Shown here: in pieces, positions 1 to 8,133 of the stretch
How the letters are laid out: every line of letters starts with the position of its first letter
Position numbering within the stretch: the stretch's first letter is position 1
NCBI GenBank assembly: GCA_003155495.1
Contig: PMDB01000035.1
Coordinates: 35,209-74,675 of the forward strand
Direction of reading: 5' to 3'
Length of the DNA stretch: 39,467 nt
From: Ignavibacteriota bacterium
GTDB lineage: Bacteria > Bacteroidota > Ignavibacteria > UBA10030
The notes under the pieces: generated by a model
What the model was told of the DNA's origin: nothing
What the model saw: only the letters and a program-made list of their open reading frames with translations
The model's database searches: none
Translations under genes and position numbers: made by a program

Positions 1-444
1 GATGAAGATGACGCCGAAGATGTTGTTCAGGAAAGTTTTATCAGGATTTGGAATCACCTAAAAAATTTCGATCCGAAAATGAAATTTACGACTTGGATGT
101 ACAAGATCGTTGTCAATCTCTGCTATGACAAAGCTAAGTCCAATAAGAGAAGAATGAGTGTGTTTGCGAGATTGAATGACAATTCCTCTAAAGACGATTA
201 CATCGAAAGTACCAATCTAGAACGGGATTTGACCAATAAAGAAACGGCGGCGTTGATCAAACATATTGCCGATGGATTATCTGAAAAGCAGCGAATGATT
301 TTTCTACTGAGAGATATACAGGAACTGACCATTGAAGAGGTCGCTGTTATTACCGGAATGTCTGACGCTGCAATAAAGACAAACCTTTTCTTCGCAAGAA
401 AAAACATCAGAAAGAAAATAGCGAGGTTGGAGGTAACCGTATGA
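1..444 (+). CDS. ECF-type RNA polymerase sigma factor, 5' truncated by window edge
   Basis: The reading frame is open from base 1 and ends with TGA at 442-444, so the start lies outside the window. An internal ATG at 79 would cut through region 2 and is not the real start. The visible part holds sigma region 2 (DAEDVVQESFIRIW followed by F-D-P-K-x-K-F-x-T-W-x-Y-K-I, the classic ECF region 2.3/2.4 signature) and a C-terminal region 4 helix-turn-helix (LSEKQRMIFLLRDIQELTIEE, then AVITGMSDAAIKTNLFFARKN). ECF factors direct polymerase to small stress or envelope regulons and are held by an anti-sigma factor. The next gene is such a factor and overlaps this one by ATGA (441-444), so the pair is translationally coupled. 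The promoter specificity cannot be read from the sequence. Confidence 0.93.
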   Translation, partial: DEDDAEDVVQESFIRIWNHLKNFDPKMKFTTWMYKIVVNLCYDKAKSNKRRMSVFARLNDNSSKDDYIESTNLERDLTNKETAALIKHIADGLSEKQRMIFLLRDIQELTIEEVAVITGMSDAAIKTNLFFARKNIRKKIARLEVTV

Positions 445-1196
445 CGTGCAAAGAACTACAACAGCTTCTTTACTCAGCAAGAATCGAGGACTTCGATCCG
501 GCTGAAAGAGAATTCTTAAAGAAACATCTTGCTGATTGCGAAACTTGCAAAACGATCTTTCAGGAAGTATCGAAAGCTGATCGGATACTTGATAGAATCA
601 AGGAGGCAATACCACTCATCCGAAATGAGCACGCGTTGACAGAATCCATTATCGCTGCAATTGTTAGCGACGAGAGATCATTGGCGGATATCAGTGCGAA
701 TAAATTCCTCGATCGTTTGAATGACATATTCAGCATCAAATCCGTTCGATTCGCTTGCGGTATCGTTATCCTTTTGTGTGGAATGACGTATGTGTTCATG
801 GAATACAACGATACAAAGGTAATAATGAATCTGGAACAAAGACTGGGAAAAAAGACTGAATATAACCGTGCGGTTATATTTCAACAAGAAATCAATGTCC
901 TAAACTTTGTGCGTGATCTTTACAATCTGTCGAATGGAAGTACAACATCCGTGGAATTGACAAACACATTGGTCCTGATGAAGAAAGCGGATTTACAAGC
1001 CCTGCTCAAAGGGTACAAGACATTAGATGAAACATCACGGGCACGCCTGGACGATATATGGGACAAATATAAGGAAGAGGAATCTTCCGTAATCGTTTCT
1101 GAAAAAAATCGCAAAGAAATAATCGCTCTTCGGAACGAAATCGAGCGATTAAAGAAAGAATTGGAACAAAGCAACCTGAAGAAAGGAAGACAATGA
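441..1196 (+). CDS. Transmembrane anti-sigma factor with zf-HC2/ZAS-type N-terminus
   Basis: A 251-residue protein. The N-terminus has the zinc-associated anti-sigma pattern: Cys3, then H-x3-C-x2-C (KKHLADCETCK), as in RsrA/ChrR-like ZAS domains. One transmembrane segment follows at about residues 101-120 (RFACGIVILLCGMTYVFM). The remaining ~130 residues are charged and end in a helical coiled-coil-like stretch (RNEIERLKKELEQSNLKKG), which would lie in the periplasm. Position directly after an ECF sigma gene with a 4-bp overlap supports the role: it would bind and silence the upstream sigma factor until an envelope signal arrives. The start ATG at 441 overlaps the sigma stop. The long coiled-coil C-terminus is a plausible signal-sensing part, but that is inference. 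Confidence 0.85.
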   Translation: MTCKELQQLLYSARIEDFDPAEREFLKKHLADCETCKTIFQEVSKADRILDRIKEAIPLIRNEHALTESIIAAIVSDERSLADISANKFLDRLNDIFSIKSVRFACGIVILLCGMTYVFMEYNDTKVIMNLEQRLGKKTEYNRAVIFQQEINVLNFVRDLYNLSNGSTTSVELTNTLVLMKKADLQALLKGYKTLDETSRARLDDIWDKYKEEESSVIVSEKNRKEIIALRNEIERLKKELEQSNLKKGRQ

Positions 1197-2161
1197 ACAC
1201 TCAAATGAAATGCCGGTTTGGTACTATCATCGTCTTGGTCCTCTTAACTGCATCTGGGTGTAAAAAAGATAAAAAGACCACGACGAAAATCAATATCGAC
1301 GGATCGTGTGTGAGAACTGTCGTTGTCAATCCTGTTAGTGATACGTCGTCGTCTTTTCCCGTCCCGACCGATAAGAGCTGGGAGGCTCGGTTGGAAGGTG
1401 ATACGGAGAAGATCTATATTGCCAGTAAGAGGTTCGACGATGTCAACCAAATGAATAACGAGTATAAAAGGCCAAGCAAAGTTGGCATTGACCTCAAGTT
1501 TGAAAAGAAATTTCGATGGTTCTTTACGTATTTCAGCTATCAGGAAACATATAAAACCTGCTTTCAGATTCAGAGAATTCCCATTCAAACCTTTTTGACT
1601 GAAGAAGAATATGCTCAGTACGAGAATGGAGATACCAGTAAAGCGTTAAACAAGAGAATGGACGAGTTTTTGATGGCAAACATTTTTGAAGAATTTTATA
1701 GACAGTTGATCGATTCGGTGGAGAGCCTTCACGATCCATCCGTCCCTGTGAGTATTTTTATCGCGAAGAAAAAGGAAATTGATTTTCACAAGATGGAGCA
1801 TAACACAAAAGATATTGTTAAATATCTAGAGAGAATCCTTGGTCTAAAATTGAAGGGTGAATTGGAACGACAAATCGATGGTATTACGAAGTCGATAGAC
1901 GCCAAGGTTCAATTTATGATTAACGCGGGTGGCGATTATGTTAACGAAGTAGTAATGCCCGGGATCATTTTAAACACCAACGCGAATACAGTGGAGGGGA
2001 ACAAGGTTGTATGGCATTTTAATGAGGATAAATTCACATTTATAAACTATACAATGAATGTCGAATCACGTATTGCCAACCTGTGGGCAACGTATACAAC
2101 CGGTGGAGTGTTGATTGTGTTAGTCGCTCTATTGATATTGCCGCGATTAAGAAGAAAATAG
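1193..2161 (+). CDS. Putative lipoprotein with C-terminal transmembrane anchor, third gene of the sigma/anti-sigma operon
   Basis: A 322-residue protein starting at ATG 1193, which overlaps the anti-sigma stop (ATGA). The N-terminus is a signal peptide ending in a lipobox-like LTASGC followed by a lysine-rich stretch. The middle is soluble and has no motif I recognise. The C-terminus is a hydrophobic helix followed by a basic tail (TGGVLIVLVALLILPRLRRK), like a tail anchor or sorting signal. Lipid anchor plus C-terminal helix would tie both ends to a membrane. Tight linkage to an ECF sigma/anti-sigma pair suggests it is either an extra sensor part or a product under the same control. No family is recognised; function unknown. 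Confidence 0.8.
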   Translation: MNTQMKCRFGTIIVLVLLTASGCKKDKKTTTKINIDGSCVRTVVVNPVSDTSSSFPVPTDKSWEARLEGDTEKIYIASKRFDDVNQMNNEYKRPSKVGIDLKFEKKFRWFFTYFSYQETYKTCFQIQRIPIQTFLTEEEYAQYENGDTSKALNKRMDEFLMANIFEEFYRQLIDSVESLHDPSVPVSIFIAKKKEIDFHKMEHNTKDIVKYLERILGLKLKGELERQIDGITKSIDAKVQFMINAGGDYVNEVVMPGIILNTNANTVEGNKVVWHFNEDKFTFINYTMNVESRIANLWATYTTGGVLIVLVALLILPRLRRK

Positions 2162-2186
2162 TTGTTAGAGAGGAGACCACAACTCA

Positions 2187-2218
2187 AGCCGTCATCTTTG
2201 ATGACGGCTATTTTTTTG
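2187..2218 (+). terminator. Rho-independent terminator of the sigma/anti-sigma operon
   Basis: A perfect 10-bp stem (AGCCGTCATC at 2187-2196 pairing with GATGACGGCT at 2200-2209) with a TTT loop is followed by A and seven T residues. It lies 26 bp after the stop of the lipoprotein gene. It also shows that the next open frame cannot begin upstream at 2083. Confidence 0.9.
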
Positions 2219-2268
2219 TTATTTTCTTGAACTATGAGATTGAAATGCTTTGTGAGGAAAATAGAGCG

Positions 2269-3378
2269 ATGAAAGTTGCTCTTGTTCATGATTGGCTCAC
2301 AGGAATGCGGGGCGGCGAGAAGATTCTCGAAGTCTTTTGCGAATTATTTCCTGATGCAACGATTTTTGCCACGATCCATAACAAGGGAACGATGTCGCCT
2401 GTTATTGAGCGAATGAAAATCAAAACTTCATTCATTCAGGATCTTCCTCTCAAGGCAACGAAGTACCGTAACTATTTACCACTGATGCCCGCCGCTATGG
2501 ATGCACTCGATTTTTCAGAATATGATTTTATTCTTTCTACAAGTGTTGCTGTTGCCAAGGCAGCAAAGCCGCGCAGCGGAGCAATGCACATTTGCTACTG
2601 CAATACGCCTATGCGGTACATTTGGGATCAGTACGAGGAATATTTTGGAAATGATCGCGCAGGAATCGTCACGCGTACGGCGATGTCGTTGATTGCGCCG
2701 TATCTTCGGCGATGGGATGTCCGCACGTGCGACCGTGTGCATTATTTCATCGCGAATTCACGCAATGTCGCTGAACGTATCTCGCGGATCTATCACCGCA
2801 CCTCAGATGTGATTTATCCGCCGGTGAGTACGGATGCTTTTACCGTGTCGCACAAGGACGACGGGTACTATCTCATTGTGAGTGCGCTTGTTCCGTATAA
2901 ACGAGTGGATCTCGCTGTTGAGACGTTCAATCGGTTTGGTGAGAGACTTCTTATTGTCGGGTCGGGGCCTGAGATGGAAAAACTCAAGAAGATGGCGAAA
3001 AAGAATATAGAATTTCTTGGCTGGCAGAGCGATGAAAACCTTGTGAAACTTTATGCAGGATGCCTTGCATTGATTTTCCCGGGTGTCGAGGATTTCGGCA
3101 TTGTGCCGCTCGAAGCAATGGCAAGCGGGAAGCCGGTGGTTGCGTTTGCAAAAGGGGGAGCGCTAGAAACTGTTGTCGGAGATGGCGACATACCAACCGG
3201 TGTTTTCTTTCACCGTCAAATGGTTGAAGCACTTATTGAAGCTATAAGAGCTCTTCCAAAAATGAAGTTCGATCCGTATGCCATTCGCCGGCACGCAGAG
3301 AAGTTTGATCGGAAAGAATTTAAGCGCCAGATCGCGGAATATGTAATGAAACAATTACCTGTTTCAATTTGTACATAA
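2269..3378 (+). CDS. GT4-family (GT-B fold) glycosyltransferase
   Basis: A 369-residue protein. The frame is open from 2083, but that part crosses the upstream gene and its terminator. ATG 2269, after GAGGAAAA, gives a normal family N-terminus (MKVALVHDWLTGMRGGEK). The C-terminal half carries the GT-B donor-site signature E-x7-E in GVEDFGIVPLEAMASGKPVV, typical of retaining GT4 enzymes such as those of polysaccharide or LPS assembly. The enzyme would transfer a sugar from a nucleotide donor at the cytoplasmic face of the membrane. Donor and acceptor cannot be deduced. It stands alone on this strand, with no polysaccharide cluster around it. Confidence 0.9.
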   Translation: MKVALVHDWLTGMRGGEKILEVFCELFPDATIFATIHNKGTMSPVIERMKIKTSFIQDLPLKATKYRNYLPLMPAAMDALDFSEYDFILSTSVAVAKAAKPRSGAMHICYCNTPMRYIWDQYEEYFGNDRAGIVTRTAMSLIAPYLRRWDVRTCDRVHYFIANSRNVAERISRIYHRTSDVIYPPVSTDAFTVSHKDDGYYLIVSALVPYKRVDLAVETFNRFGERLLIVGSGPEMEKLKKMAKKNIEFLGWQSDENLVKLYAGCLALIFPGVEDFGIVPLEAMASGKPVVAFAKGGALETVVGDGDIPTGVFFHRQMVEALIEAIRALPKMKFDPYAIRRHAEKFDRKEFKRQIAEYVMKQLPVSICT

Positions 3379-3432
3379 AAGACAGATCTGAAACTGGAAG
3401 TTAAATATTTGTATCTTTTGTCGACCTGTTTA

Positions 3433-4320
3433 CTACGCCAGCTTTATTTCCATTCCTTCAGCAGCACCAAAACACTTGATAGTCGATTTTTGTGCGTCAA
3501 GCAATTTTTGTGCGTGCCGTACCATCACATCGATTGTTGCATCGTCATGTGCGGGATCGTGATGGAACAGAGCAAGTTGTTTTACATTTGCCTTGATAGC
3601 AAATTCCACCACCGACTCGACGGGAGAATGCCCCCAGCCGATCTTTGATCGATATTCATCCAATGTATATTGCGCCTCGCTGACAAGGAAGTCTGCTCCC
3701 GTGAGAAAGTCAATGAACTTCTGATCCAGTTCTGCACCGTATTGAGATGCAAGTTGATCTTTTCGTGCCGCATGAAGTGTGTACCTGTATGGTTCATTAT
3801 CTGATGCATAAATAAATGTTTTTCCACCTTCGAAAATTTTATAGGCGAGCGTCATTGCTGGATGATTGATATAGAAGGGTGTTATCTGTGCATTTCCAAT
3901 CCAGAATGGCTCACGTACCTCCTGCATTACTATTTGAGCGTTTAGGTCGCCTAATGGCACAGGAAAATATTCCGAATCCATTTGAAACTTTAAAAGATCC
4001 TTCAAACTTTTATCGCGTGCAGGAGGCCCATAGACATTCAGCTGGAAATTCTTTGCATAAGCGGGCATGAAGAATGGAAAACCCTGAATATGATCCCAAT
4101 GCGTATGGCTGATGAACAGATGTATGGTTACGGAGGGCTGGGCAGCGAATTCTTTCATGAGTTTCGTGCCAAGATCCCGTATGCCGGTTCCTGCATCGAA
4201 GATAAGTATCTGATTATTGACACGCACTTCAACGCAAGATGTGTTGCCGCCGTACTTCACCGTCGATTTTCCCGGTGATGGAATGGATCCGCGTGTTCCC
4301 CAGAATCGAATGTTCATCAT
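3433..4320 (-). CDS. MBL-fold metallo-hydrolase
   Basis: A 295-residue protein with no signal peptide. The metallo-beta-lactamase signature H-T-H-W-D-H lies at residues 72-77, after the fold's FDAGTG strand at about 41-46. Later metal ligands are likely in YASDNE, GHSPVE and LALFHHDPAHDD. The start MMNIRFWGTRGSIPSPG with YGGNTSC resembles the PhnP/ElaC-like or class II phosphodiesterase-like MBL branch, so a phosphodiester or cyclic nucleotide substrate is possible but unproven. The ATG at 4320 overlaps the stop of the response regulator (ATGATGA arrangement), so the two are translationally coupled. MBL proteins joined to receiver domains are known, and the product may be an output enzyme of that regulator. 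Confidence 0.88.
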   Translation of the reverse strand: MMNIRFWGTRGSIPSPGKSTVKYGGNTSCVEVRVNNQILIFDAGTGIRDLGTKLMKEFAAQPSVTIHLFISHTHWDHIQGFPFFMPAYAKNFQLNVYGPPARDKSLKDLLKFQMDSEYFPVPLGDLNAQIVMQEVREPFWIGNAQITPFYINHPAMTLAYKIFEGGKTFIYASDNEPYRYTLHAARKDQLASQYGAELDQKFIDFLTGADFLVSEAQYTLDEYRSKIGWGHSPVESVVEFAIKANVKQLALFHHDPAHDDATIDVMVRHAQKLLDAQKSTIKCFGAAEGMEIKLA

Positions 4321-4718
4321 GGCTGGCTCGCTCGTAAGTTCATATACAGGGTGGCAATTTCGAGAAGTTCTTTAGGTAAAAATGGTTTCACAATATATGC
4401 ATCAGCGCCTAATTGTATGGCTTTATCAACATCGGTTTTATATGATTTTCCTGATGTGACAATAATTGCTGTGTGCCGCATGTTTGAATTAGCCCGAAGC
4501 ATTTTGCAGACTTCGAAACCGTGCAGTCCTTCCATCATAAGGTCAAGGATGACGACAGCAGGGGGCTTGATAAGCGCCTGTCGAACTCCTTCACTGCCAT
4601 CATGGGCAATCGATACATCAAACCCGTTCCGCTCGAATATGACTTGAGCGAGCCGGCGGTGTGTAGCGTCATCGTCAATAATAAGTACTTTGGGTTTTGG
4701 TGCTGCTGTTGCATCCAT
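4317..4718 (-). CDS. Single-domain response regulator (CheY-like receiver)
   Basis: A 133-residue receiver domain. The acidic pocket is IIDDD (residues 13-17), the phosphoacceptor is Asp59 in VILDLMM, the switch residue is Thr88 in VTSG, and Lys111 lies in VKPF. No DNA-binding or enzymatic output domain follows. The frame can be extended to a TTG at 4751, but that has no ribosome site. ATG 4718 begins MDATAAPKPKVLII, as expected. The stop overlaps the start of the MBL hydrolase gene. No histidine kinase is adjacent; the nearest is at 8121-9761 on the other strand, and a functional link is only a possibility. Confidence 0.93.
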   Translation of the reverse strand: MDATAAPKPKVLIIDDDATHRRLAQVIFERNGFDVSIAHDGSEGVRQALIKPPAVVILDLMMEGLHGFEVCKMLRANSNMRHTAIIVTSGKSYKTDVDKAIQLGADAYIVKPFLPKELLEIATLYMNLRASQP

Positions 4719-4817
4719 CGGATCAGATTCTCGATTGAGTTCACAATGCAATCAACTCATAAGATAATACGTTGAATTTATCAAAGAAGGAACACATAAT
4801 TTGTGTAACTCAGTGAC

Positions 4818-4858
4818 TTTCGGAAGACTACGAGGTTAAACAAGGTGAACTTCCGAAA
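4818..4858. repeat. 9-bp inverted repeat between the ABC-F and response-regulator genes
   Basis: TTTCGGAAG at 4818-4826 and CTTCCGAAA at 4850-4858 are perfect reverse complements, separated by 23 bases. It sits downstream of the ABC-F gene and upstream of the response regulator, both on the minus strand. There is no T-tract on either side, so it could be a weak terminator, an operator or chance. Confidence 0.4.
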
Positions 4859-4910
4859 ATGATTGGGATCCTTCGAATAGCCCTGGATATTTGGTAAAAT
4901 ATTTAAAAAA

Positions 4911-6857
4911 CTATGATTCCGACTGCACTTTTTCGAGTTGCTCCGATACTTTTCCCCACCGCCAATAGGCGTCGTCTAATTCCTTCTGAACCGATTTGTA
5001 TTCAGCGGAAATGGTTTTTACTTCATCACCTCTTTTATATAATTCCGGATCGGCAAGAAGTTTTTCGATCTCACTTTTCCTCAGTTCGTGATGAGCGATC
5101 TCTGCCTCAACTGCTTCTAATTGCCGCTTTACAGAGCGCACTTCTTTCTCTTTTGCTTTTTTACGGTCCTGCTCTTCCTGCCGTGCAGCATGCGCCGTTG
5201 CTTTCGAATTATCCAGTGGTTTCATCTGTGTGGCGGATTGCCGGGAAAGGTTCTCCTGCTTTTTCTTTGCAAAATATTCCGACATGGAACCAAGATAGAG
5301 GTGCATCGAGCCAGGACGTAGTTCCAGGACTTTGTTTATGATGGGATCGAGAAAAGCACGGTCATGTGAAACGATGAGAAATGTTCCTTCGTATTCAGCG
5401 AGTGCGGTTTGTAGTACTTTCTTCGAACGCATATCGAGGTGATTGGTCGGTTCGTCCATGATGAGAAAGTTGGCTGGCCGTAGAAGCATACGTGCGAGGG
5501 CTAATCTGCTTTTTTCGCCTCCAGAAAGTACTGATACTCGTTTAAATACATCGTCGCCGTGGAAGAGGAATGAACCGAGAAGCGTGCGCAGTTGTGTCTT
5601 GGTCTCGGATGAAGAAACCTCTTCTACCGATTGGAGAACATCTTTGGAAAGGTCGAGTTCATCTGCCTGATCTTGTCCGAAGTAAGAGAGCAAGACGTTA
5701 TGTCCAACGATCCGTTCGCCTTTCTCAAATGACTCTTCTCCGGAAATAATCCGGACGAGTGTCGATTTCCCCGCACCGTTTACACCCACTACTGCAATAC
5801 GGTTACCGCGTTCCACTTTGAAATCAAGATGATTGAAAACTTCCAGTGAATCGTATTTTTTGTAAATTCCCTGTAAATCCAACACAACACGCCCGCTCGA
5901 AACCGGCTGTGGGAACCTGAACCGAAGCGCTTCTTCTTCGCGCTCTACTTCGACTATTTCGATTTTTTCCAGCATCTTCACGCGACTTTGTACTTGCCGA
6001 GCTTTGGTGGCTTTGTAACGAAACCGCTCGATGAATTCCTGTGTATGCTTGATTTGATCTTGCTGATTTCGTTGTTGACTCAAAAGAAGTTCGCGCCGAA
6101 CGAGGCGTTCTTTTTCGTAGAAAGAATAATTGCCGGTATATTCCTCAAACCTCCCGGCAGAAAGAGCAAACGTACGTGAAGTGAGGTTATCGAGGAATGC
6201 ACGGTCGTGCGAGACGAGGATAATAGCGCCGTTATATTGACGAAGATATTCTTCCAGCCATTGGAGTGATTCGAGATCGAGGTGATTTGTCGGTTCGTCA
6301 AGGAGCAAAAGACTCGGTTCCTGCAACAGCAATTTTGCCATCGCGATACGCATTTGCCAGCCGCCGCTGAATTCTTCTGTCAGTCGATTGAGATCTGTTT
6401 GTGAAAAACCCAATCCATTCAAGACGCGTTCGATCTTTGAGCGCATTCGGTATGCGTCCAGGTCTTCGAGTTTATGCTGTAATTCCCCATAGACTTCAAG
6501 TGTGTCGGCGTATTCCTCACTTGTTGGATCGAGCTCAGTCAGAGTATCCTGTGCTTCGCTCAATTTTTGCTGTGCATCTAATACGTCTTCAAACGCTGTT
6601 TCTGCTTCCTCATAAAGCGTTTTGCCATGCAAAGAAATCGTTTCCTGCTGGAGATACCCAACCGTTACGTAATGGGCTTTCTTGACGGTTCCTTCTTCTC
6701 CCTGCGGTATACCGGAAATGATATGGAGCAGCGTGGTTTTTCCGCTGCCGTTGGAACCGACTAATCCGATTCGGTCGCGCGGGCCGACGGTTGTTGAAAC
6801 GTCGTTGAAGAGCGTTCGTTCTCCAAACTCAAGAGTAACATGTTCGAGTGAAAGCAT
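4911..6857 (-). CDS. ABC-F family ATPase (duplicated ATP-binding cassette protein)
   Basis: A 648-residue soluble protein with two ABC cassettes and no membrane domain. Cassette 1 has Walker A GSNGSGKTT (about 34-42), signature FSGGW and Walker B LLLLDEPTNHLD. Cassette 2 has Walker A GVNGAGKST, signature LSGGEKSRLALARMLL and Walker B FLIMDEPTNHLD. A helical linker rich in R/K/Q lies between them, and a charged coiled-coil C-terminal extension follows (EKEVRSVKRQLEAVEAEIAH), as in the Uup/YheS-type subgroup. ABC-F proteins act on the ribosome E site or in translation quality control, and some give antibiotic resistance. Nothing here points to a resistance type. ATG 6857 gives a normal family start. 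The gene is divergent from 7076. Confidence 0.96.
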   Translation of the reverse strand: MLSLEHVTLEFGERTLFNDVSTTVGPRDRIGLVGSNGSGKTTLLHIISGIPQGEEGTVKKAHYVTVGYLQQETISLHGKTLYEEAETAFEDVLDAQQKLSEAQDTLTELDPTSEEYADTLEVYGELQHKLEDLDAYRMRSKIERVLNGLGFSQTDLNRLTEEFSGGWQMRIAMAKLLLQEPSLLLLDEPTNHLDLESLQWLEEYLRQYNGAIILVSHDRAFLDNLTSRTFALSAGRFEEYTGNYSFYEKERLVRRELLLSQQRNQQDQIKHTQEFIERFRYKATKARQVQSRVKMLEKIEIVEVEREEEALRFRFPQPVSSGRVVLDLQGIYKKYDSLEVFNHLDFKVERGNRIAVVGVNGAGKSTLVRIISGEESFEKGERIVGHNVLLSYFGQDQADELDLSKDVLQSVEEVSSSETKTQLRTLLGSFLFHGDDVFKRVSVLSGGEKSRLALARMLLRPANFLIMDEPTNHLDMRSKKVLQTALAEYEGTFLIVSHDRAFLDPIINKVLELRPGSMHLYLGSMSEYFAKKKQENLSRQSATQMKPLDNSKATAHAARQEEQDRKKAKEKEVRSVKRQLEAVEAEIAHHELRKSEIEKLLADPELYKRGDEVKTISAEYKSVQKELDDAYWRWGKVSEQLEKVQSES

Positions 6858-7075
6858 AATAATTCAATATAGGGAAAAGTGTTTGAGCAGAAAACTCTTT
6901 GGAATTGAGCGAAAAACTCTTCCTTTTGTTGAGGACTTGCTTTCTTCATAAATTGCAGTAACTTCCATTCGTGCGACGCCAAACTAATCATAGATCGCAT
7001 CGTTTCGTGTTCTTTAAAAACGCCAGAACGCGAGAATGAGCACCAATCACTTCTTACTTTCATAGGAGGAATTTT

Positions 7076-7495
7076 ATGAAAACCACAGGAACACTTGTCC
7101 TTGGCATTCTTGTTGTATTATGCTTCGGATTGCTTTGGGCATTTCATAGCCCCGCAAAGAGCGCGCCCGTTTCTCAGGGTCAACAACTCACAGGTAATGA
7201 GAATCATCAAATCGATTTGGTGACAGCAGTTCGCTATATTGGGAATTACAAATCGAATCTTAAAGCTCCTTCCACAAAGGGCGGTTTCTTCGGTCGAAAT
7301 GCTTTCGAAAAAATTCTCGCTCAGGCGGGATGTATTGGCATCCGCTATTATTACGCCCAGAACGATGCTAGCGAATCAGTACTCGTTCTTGTTGGTGTGG
7401 ATGGGAAAGGGGTAGATATGCAAACAAGTCTCATTATGGAGAGGGCTCTCCCTTGCCCTCCATACTGTGGTGTTGCGAGTGAACTTACAAAGTAA
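7076..7495 (+). CDS. Hypothetical secreted or membrane-anchored protein
   Basis: A 139-residue protein with a very good ribosome site (AGGAGGA at 7064-7070). The N-terminus is a signal peptide or anchor (MKTTGTLVLGILVVLCFGLLWAF). The rest is a small domain with a YIGNYKSN segment, a glycine-rich KGGFFGRNAF stretch, GIRYYYAQND, a VLVGVDGKG strand and a C-terminal LPCPPYCG with two Cys. I do not recognise the family by name. It would lie in the periplasm. Only 8 bp separate it from the next membrane protein gene, so it probably leads an operon through 9761. Confidence 0.75.
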   Translation: MKTTGTLVLGILVVLCFGLLWAFHSPAKSAPVSQGQQLTGNENHQIDLVTAVRYIGNYKSNLKAPSTKGGFFGRNAFEKILAQAGCIGIRYYYAQNDASESVLVLVGVDGKGVDMQTSLIMERALPCPPYCGVASELTK

Positions 7496-7503
7496 GATTA
7501 GCT

Positions 7504-8133
7504 GTGAAATTTCCGCTCTTATTTTATATTTTTTTACTCATACAATGCGGTGTTGCGATTGTGGGAGGCTTCCGTTATCGAAGCCTCCCGCGGCCTCTTC
7601 GAATTCTTGAATGGTTGATTATCCTCGGGATTGTAGATTCTATTGTACAGTGGTTTCTTGCCTCTTTTCGTATTCACAATCTTTGGACAATGCATTTTTA
7701 TACAATTATTGAACTCATATTTGTGGTTATGATATATTCATCATGGATGAAACAACGTCGAAGCCGGTCGATTCTCTTGTTGTGCCTTGCAGGATTTGCC
7801 ATTCTCTGGATTGTGAGTAAGTTTTCATTTGAGCCACTCTCAGTTGCTGATGACTGGACTTCTGCAATCTCCAAAGTGTTACAGATAGCGTTCTCAGGGT
7901 ACTTGCTGGTGGATATTGTAAAAGATAGCGATATCATATGGACAAACGATCCGCGCTTTTGGGTTGTTACAGGTACGATAATCTATTCAGCAGCAAGCCT
8001 GTTCTTGTTTGCTTTGTTTACTAGGATGCTTCAGATTTCAACTGAACGTTTCCTGATAATATGGCCATTGAACTGGATTTTTTTGATCATCTCTTATCTG
8101 CTTTATGCGCGGGGCTTTTTGTGCAAAACGTAA
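7504..8133 (+). CDS. Multi-pass integral membrane protein, unknown function
   Basis: A 209-residue hydrophobic protein with roughly six transmembrane segments (for example LLFYIFLLIQCGVAIVGGF, ILEWLIILGIVDSIVQWFL, FYTIIELIFVVMIY, VVTGTIIYSAASLFLFALF). It starts at GTG 7504, 8 bp after the previous stop. No catalytic motif is seen. The downstream histidine kinase begins inside its 3' end, which suggests translational coupling. It may provide membrane sensing for the kinase, but that rests only on gene order. Confidence 0.75.
   Translation: MKFPLLFYIFLLIQCGVAIVGGFRYRSLPRPLRILEWLIILGIVDSIVQWFLASFRIHNLWTMHFYTIIELIFVVMIYSSWMKQRRSRSILLLCLAGFAILWIVSKFSFEPLSVADDWTSAISKVLQIAFSGYLLVDIVKDSDIIWTNDPRFWVVTGTIIYSAASLFLFALFTRMLQISTERFLIIWPLNWIFLIISYLLYARGFLCKT

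Noticed and set aside
2083-2268. N-terminal extension of the GT4 glycosyltransferase frame
   Set aside because: It overlaps the upstream gene end and spans a strong terminator; the family N-terminus begins at 2269.
8061-8120. Earlier start for the histidine kinase
   Set aside because: It would overlap the upstream membrane protein by 73 bp without a ribosome site, although it cannot be fully excluded.
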